From Candidatus Omnitrophota bacterium (GTDB lineage Bacteria; Omnitrophota; Gorgyraeia; Gorgyraeales; Gorgyraeaceae), in contig JAGVFL010000060.1 in assembly GCA_020057645.1 (NCBI GenBank), positions 1 to 8,896 of the forward strand: a DNA stretch of 8,896 bases, written 5' to 3'. A program made the position numbers and the translations under genes. Below, piece by piece: positions 7,626-8,896 of this stretch. The notes beneath the pieces are model-generated. The model was not told the DNA's origin. It saw only the letters and a list, made by a program, of their open reading frames with translations, and ran no database searches. Position 1 is the first letter of the stretch, and every line of letters begins with the position of its first letter.

Positions 7626-8092
7626 AAAACCACGAACATTACATGAGAGAAGCTCTTAAAGAGGCTGTGAAGGCATTTGAGAATGACGAGGTGCCTGTAG
7701 GCGCCATTATCGTGCATGAAGGCGAAATAATAGGCAAGGCTCATAATCAAATCAAAACCTTAAAAGACCCTACGGCTCACGCGGAGATGATAGCCATTAC
7801 GCAGGCGGCAAATTTTCTGCAGAGCGAAAGATTAACAGATTGCGCGATGTATTCAACGCTTGAACCATGCAGCATGTGCGCAGGGGCAATGGTTTTAAGT
7901 CGCATAGAAAGCCTGATATACGCTGCAAAAGACCCAAAAACAGGAGCCCACCAGTCAGTTTTTAAAATTTTAAACAACAAAAAATTAAACCACAAAGTTA
8001 AAGTTAAAAAAGGTATTTTAGAAAAAGAAGCAAGTTCCTTAATAAAAGAGTTCTTCACAACAAAACGAAAGACATCCAGCTTGAACAACTAG
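7622..8092 (+). CDS. tadA: tRNA-specific adenosine deaminase (A34 to inosine)
   Basis: TadA deaminates the wobble adenosine of tRNA-Arg(ACG) to inosine, letting one tRNA read CGU, CGC and CGA. The 156-residue protein has the cytidine-deaminase-type zinc site: His53-Ala54-Glu55 in PTAHAEM (zinc ligand and proton shuttle) and Cys83 and Cys86 in LEPCSMCAGAM. Asn42 before it and the N-terminal YMREALKEAVKAF...EVPVGAIIV are family-typical. Length is normal. The frame is open to a TTG at 7574, but the ATG at 7622 gives the usual N-terminus and is preferred; ATG 7643 would be too short. The start codon lies in a hairpin and has no ribosome-binding site, so expression may be kept low or regulated. 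The C-terminal part is unusually Lys/Asn-rich and AT-rich (from about 7960), more so than the neighbouring genes. It is flanked on both sides by tRNA-Ser genes. Confidence 0.95.
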   Translation: MKNHEHYMREALKEAVKAFENDEVPVGAIIVHEGEIIGKAHNQIKTLKDPTAHAEMIAITQAANFLQSERLTDCAMYSTLEPCSMCAGAMVLSRIESLIYAAKDPKTGAHQSVFKILNNKKLNHKVKVKKGILEKEASSLIKEFFTTKRKTSSLNN

Positions 8093-8133
8093 AAAACCGA
8101 CAATGTTGAATTTCTAAGGATTTCTGATTAATA

Positions 8134-8162
8134 TTGATACTCTTCTAGAGGTGTGCTACAAT
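8134..8162 (+). promoter_or_regulatory. Promoter of tRNA-Ser(GCU)
   Basis: TTGATA (8134-8139) and TACAAT (8157-8162) are 17 bases apart, one mismatch each from consensus. The likely start near 8169 lies about 20 bases before the tRNA. It makes this tRNA independent of tadA. Confidence 0.75.
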
Positions 8163-8187
8163 TAATTCCTAATAATTCATAAAATCC

Positions 8188-8278
8188 GGAGGGATCGCAT
8201 AGTGGTCGAGTGCGGCGGTTTGCTAAACCGCTATACGGTTGAAAAGCTGTATCTAGGGTTCGAATCCCTATCCCTCCG
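8188..8278 (+). tRNA. tRNA-Ser(GCU), CCA not fully encoded
   Basis: This class II tRNA reads AGC and AGU. The acceptor stem is GGAGGGA/TCCCTCC with discriminator G73 at 8278. The anticodon stem is GCGGT/ACCGC with loop TTGCTAA, giving anticodon GCU at 8222-8224. The long variable arm TATACGGTT-GAAA-AGCTGTAT marks serine, and the T arm contains GGGTTCGAATCCC. The genome continues CCG rather than CCA after G73, unlike the other two tRNAs here, so the terminal A must be added by CCA-adding enzyme. A block of inverted repeats begins at G73 itself. Confidence 0.94.
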
Positions 8279-8411
8279 CCGTGAACCACTCGCTAAGATT
8301 AAGTAGTGAATATATTTTTCGCTCGGGTTCACGGCAAGCCATAGTGGTTCACGCCCTATACCGGAGCGAAATAGATAGTATACACATAAATCTTAGCGAC
8401 TGGTATAGGGC
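8278..8411. repeat. Block of interlocked inverted repeats abutting tRNA-Ser(GCU)
   Basis: Five pairs of perfect complementary arms share 134 bases: GCCGTGAACC 8278-8287 with 8326-8335; GTGAACCACT 8281-8290 with 8343-8352; TCGCTAAGATT 8290-8300 with 8389-8399; TTTCGCTC 8317-8324 with 8364-8371; and GCCCTATACC 8353-8362 with 8402-8411. The first two compete for the same left arm. The second, third and fifth interlock (left-left-right-left-right-right), a pseudoknot-like chain rather than simple hairpins. There is no ORF and no T-run. It could be a folded RNA, a protein-binding or recombination site, or debris of a small mobile element inserted at the tRNA 3' end. I do not recognise a known family. 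Confidence 0.75.
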
Positions 8412-8433
8412 AAATTTTCGTATTATATTACTT

Positions 8434-8896
8434 ATGAAAATCCGCATAAAAATACAGGGCGGTCTTATGTTTTTAGGCTTGGGGGCAGTTATTATGCTCT
8501 CTAATTTCGCATTCCCTCACCAGAGACAGACTGTCCTGGCTGGGTTGTTGAATGCGGCCGGCATGGGCCTTATCTTGTTTGGTTTTTTGTTTCGCATCTC
8601 GGCAAGAGGGTATAAAGAAGAGAAATCTTCCAACGGCAACGCCCTGGTAAAAGACGGCCCATATGCTATTATAAGAAACCCCATGTATTTTGGGACATTT
8701 ATAATAGGCACAGGGGTTGTGGTGATGTTGTTAGAGCTTTGGTTTATTTTCTTGTTCGCGGCCGTCTTCTTTATGATTTATATACCGCAGATGAAAAAAG
8801 AAGAAAGAGTTCTTTTAGAGAGATTCGGCCAGGAGTACAAAGAATATTGTAAATTGACGCCTAAATATTTTCCGAGGTTTGATTATTTGTTCAGGC
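8434..8896 (+). CDS. Isoprenylcysteine/phospholipid methyltransferase-family membrane protein, 3' truncated by the window edge
   Basis: Members of this ICMT/PEMT superfamily are small membrane methyltransferases; most bacterial ones have no proven substrate. The 154 visible residues show hydrophobic segments at about 10-27, 35-55, 86-100 and 102-118. The S-adenosylmethionine-binding signature follows: GPYAIIRNPMYFG (75-87), Glu123-Glu124 in MKKEERVLLERFG, and EYKEYCKLTPKYFPRF (134-149). The signature lies near the C-terminus in this family, so only a short tail is probably missing. The ATG at 8434 has no clear ribosome-binding site and comes 22 bases after the interlocked repeat block, whose fold could influence its translation. 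No promoter was seen just upstream. Since bacteria lack prenylated CaaX proteins, a lipid or small-molecule methyl acceptor is more likely (inference). Confidence 0.85.
   Translation, partial: MKIRIKIQGGLMFLGLGAVIMLSNFAFPHQRQTVLAGLLNAAGMGLILFGFLFRISARGYKEEKSSNGNALVKDGPYAIIRNPMYFGTFIIGTGVVVMLLELWFIFLFAAVFFMIYIPQMKKEERVLLERFGQEYKEYCKLTPKYFPRFDYLFR

Noticed and set aside
7445..7750. Antisense reading frame across tRNA-Ser(CGA), the rod segment and the start of tadA
   Set aside because: It overlaps a certain tRNA and the tadA coding region, and its C-terminus is simply antisense tRNA.
8278..8411. HDV-like self-cleaving ribozyme
   Set aside because: The crossing of two long helices resembles the HDV topology, but I find no CNRA catalytic segment before the last helix strand and the last pair (8353-8362/8402-8411) extends outside the fold.

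Overview
The window looks like bacterial chromosome from a Gram-negative, probably anaerobic lineage. It carries the end of an Rnf ion-pumping complex, a lipoprotein signal peptide, an FtsH-type membrane protease, a bacterial initiator tRNA and several near-consensus sigma70-type promoters. The mixture of Rnf, dispersed short palindromes and tandem GAACGACGAA-type repeats is reminiscent of uncultivated phyla such as Omnitrophota, but that placement is a guess from memory and composition, not a search result.

Left part (1-2291), + strand: the 3' part of rnfA, then rnfB (electron entry into the Rnf complex), a repeat-filled gap, a thioredoxin gene and purN overlapping it by ATGA. A nested palindrome separates purN from the convergent block that follows.

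Middle (2297-5235), - strand: an FtsH-type AAA+ zinc protease with an unusually small extracytoplasmic part, coupled by an ATGA overlap to an unrecognised lipoprotein. Its promoter lies back to back with the promoter of eno on the other strand.

Right-middle (5263-6803), + strand: enolase, overlapping a short FtsB/DivIC-type division protein.

Right part (6803-8896) is dense in RNA. It holds an initiator tRNA gene split by a roughly 245-nt group I intron of the Azoarcus-like (IC3) kind, with its own consensus promoter and a strong intrinsic terminator. Next come tRNA-Ser(CGA), a roughly 120-nt rod-shaped inverted-repeat segment (candidate structured RNA or leader), tadA (tRNA adenosine deaminase) with its start codon inside a perfect hairpin, and tRNA-Ser(GCU) without an encoded CCA. 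Abutting that tRNA is a 134-nt block of interlocked inverted repeats, and then the 5' part of an isoprenylcysteine-methyltransferase-family membrane protein. tRNA genes and a tRNA-modifying enzyme are thus clustered here.

The items most worth following up are the intron in the initiator tRNA (and its puzzling P1/guide sequence), the interlocked repeat block at 8278-8411, the rod RNA at 7486-7605, and the reduced FtsH plus lipoprotein pair. No phage, CRISPR or defence system is visible.
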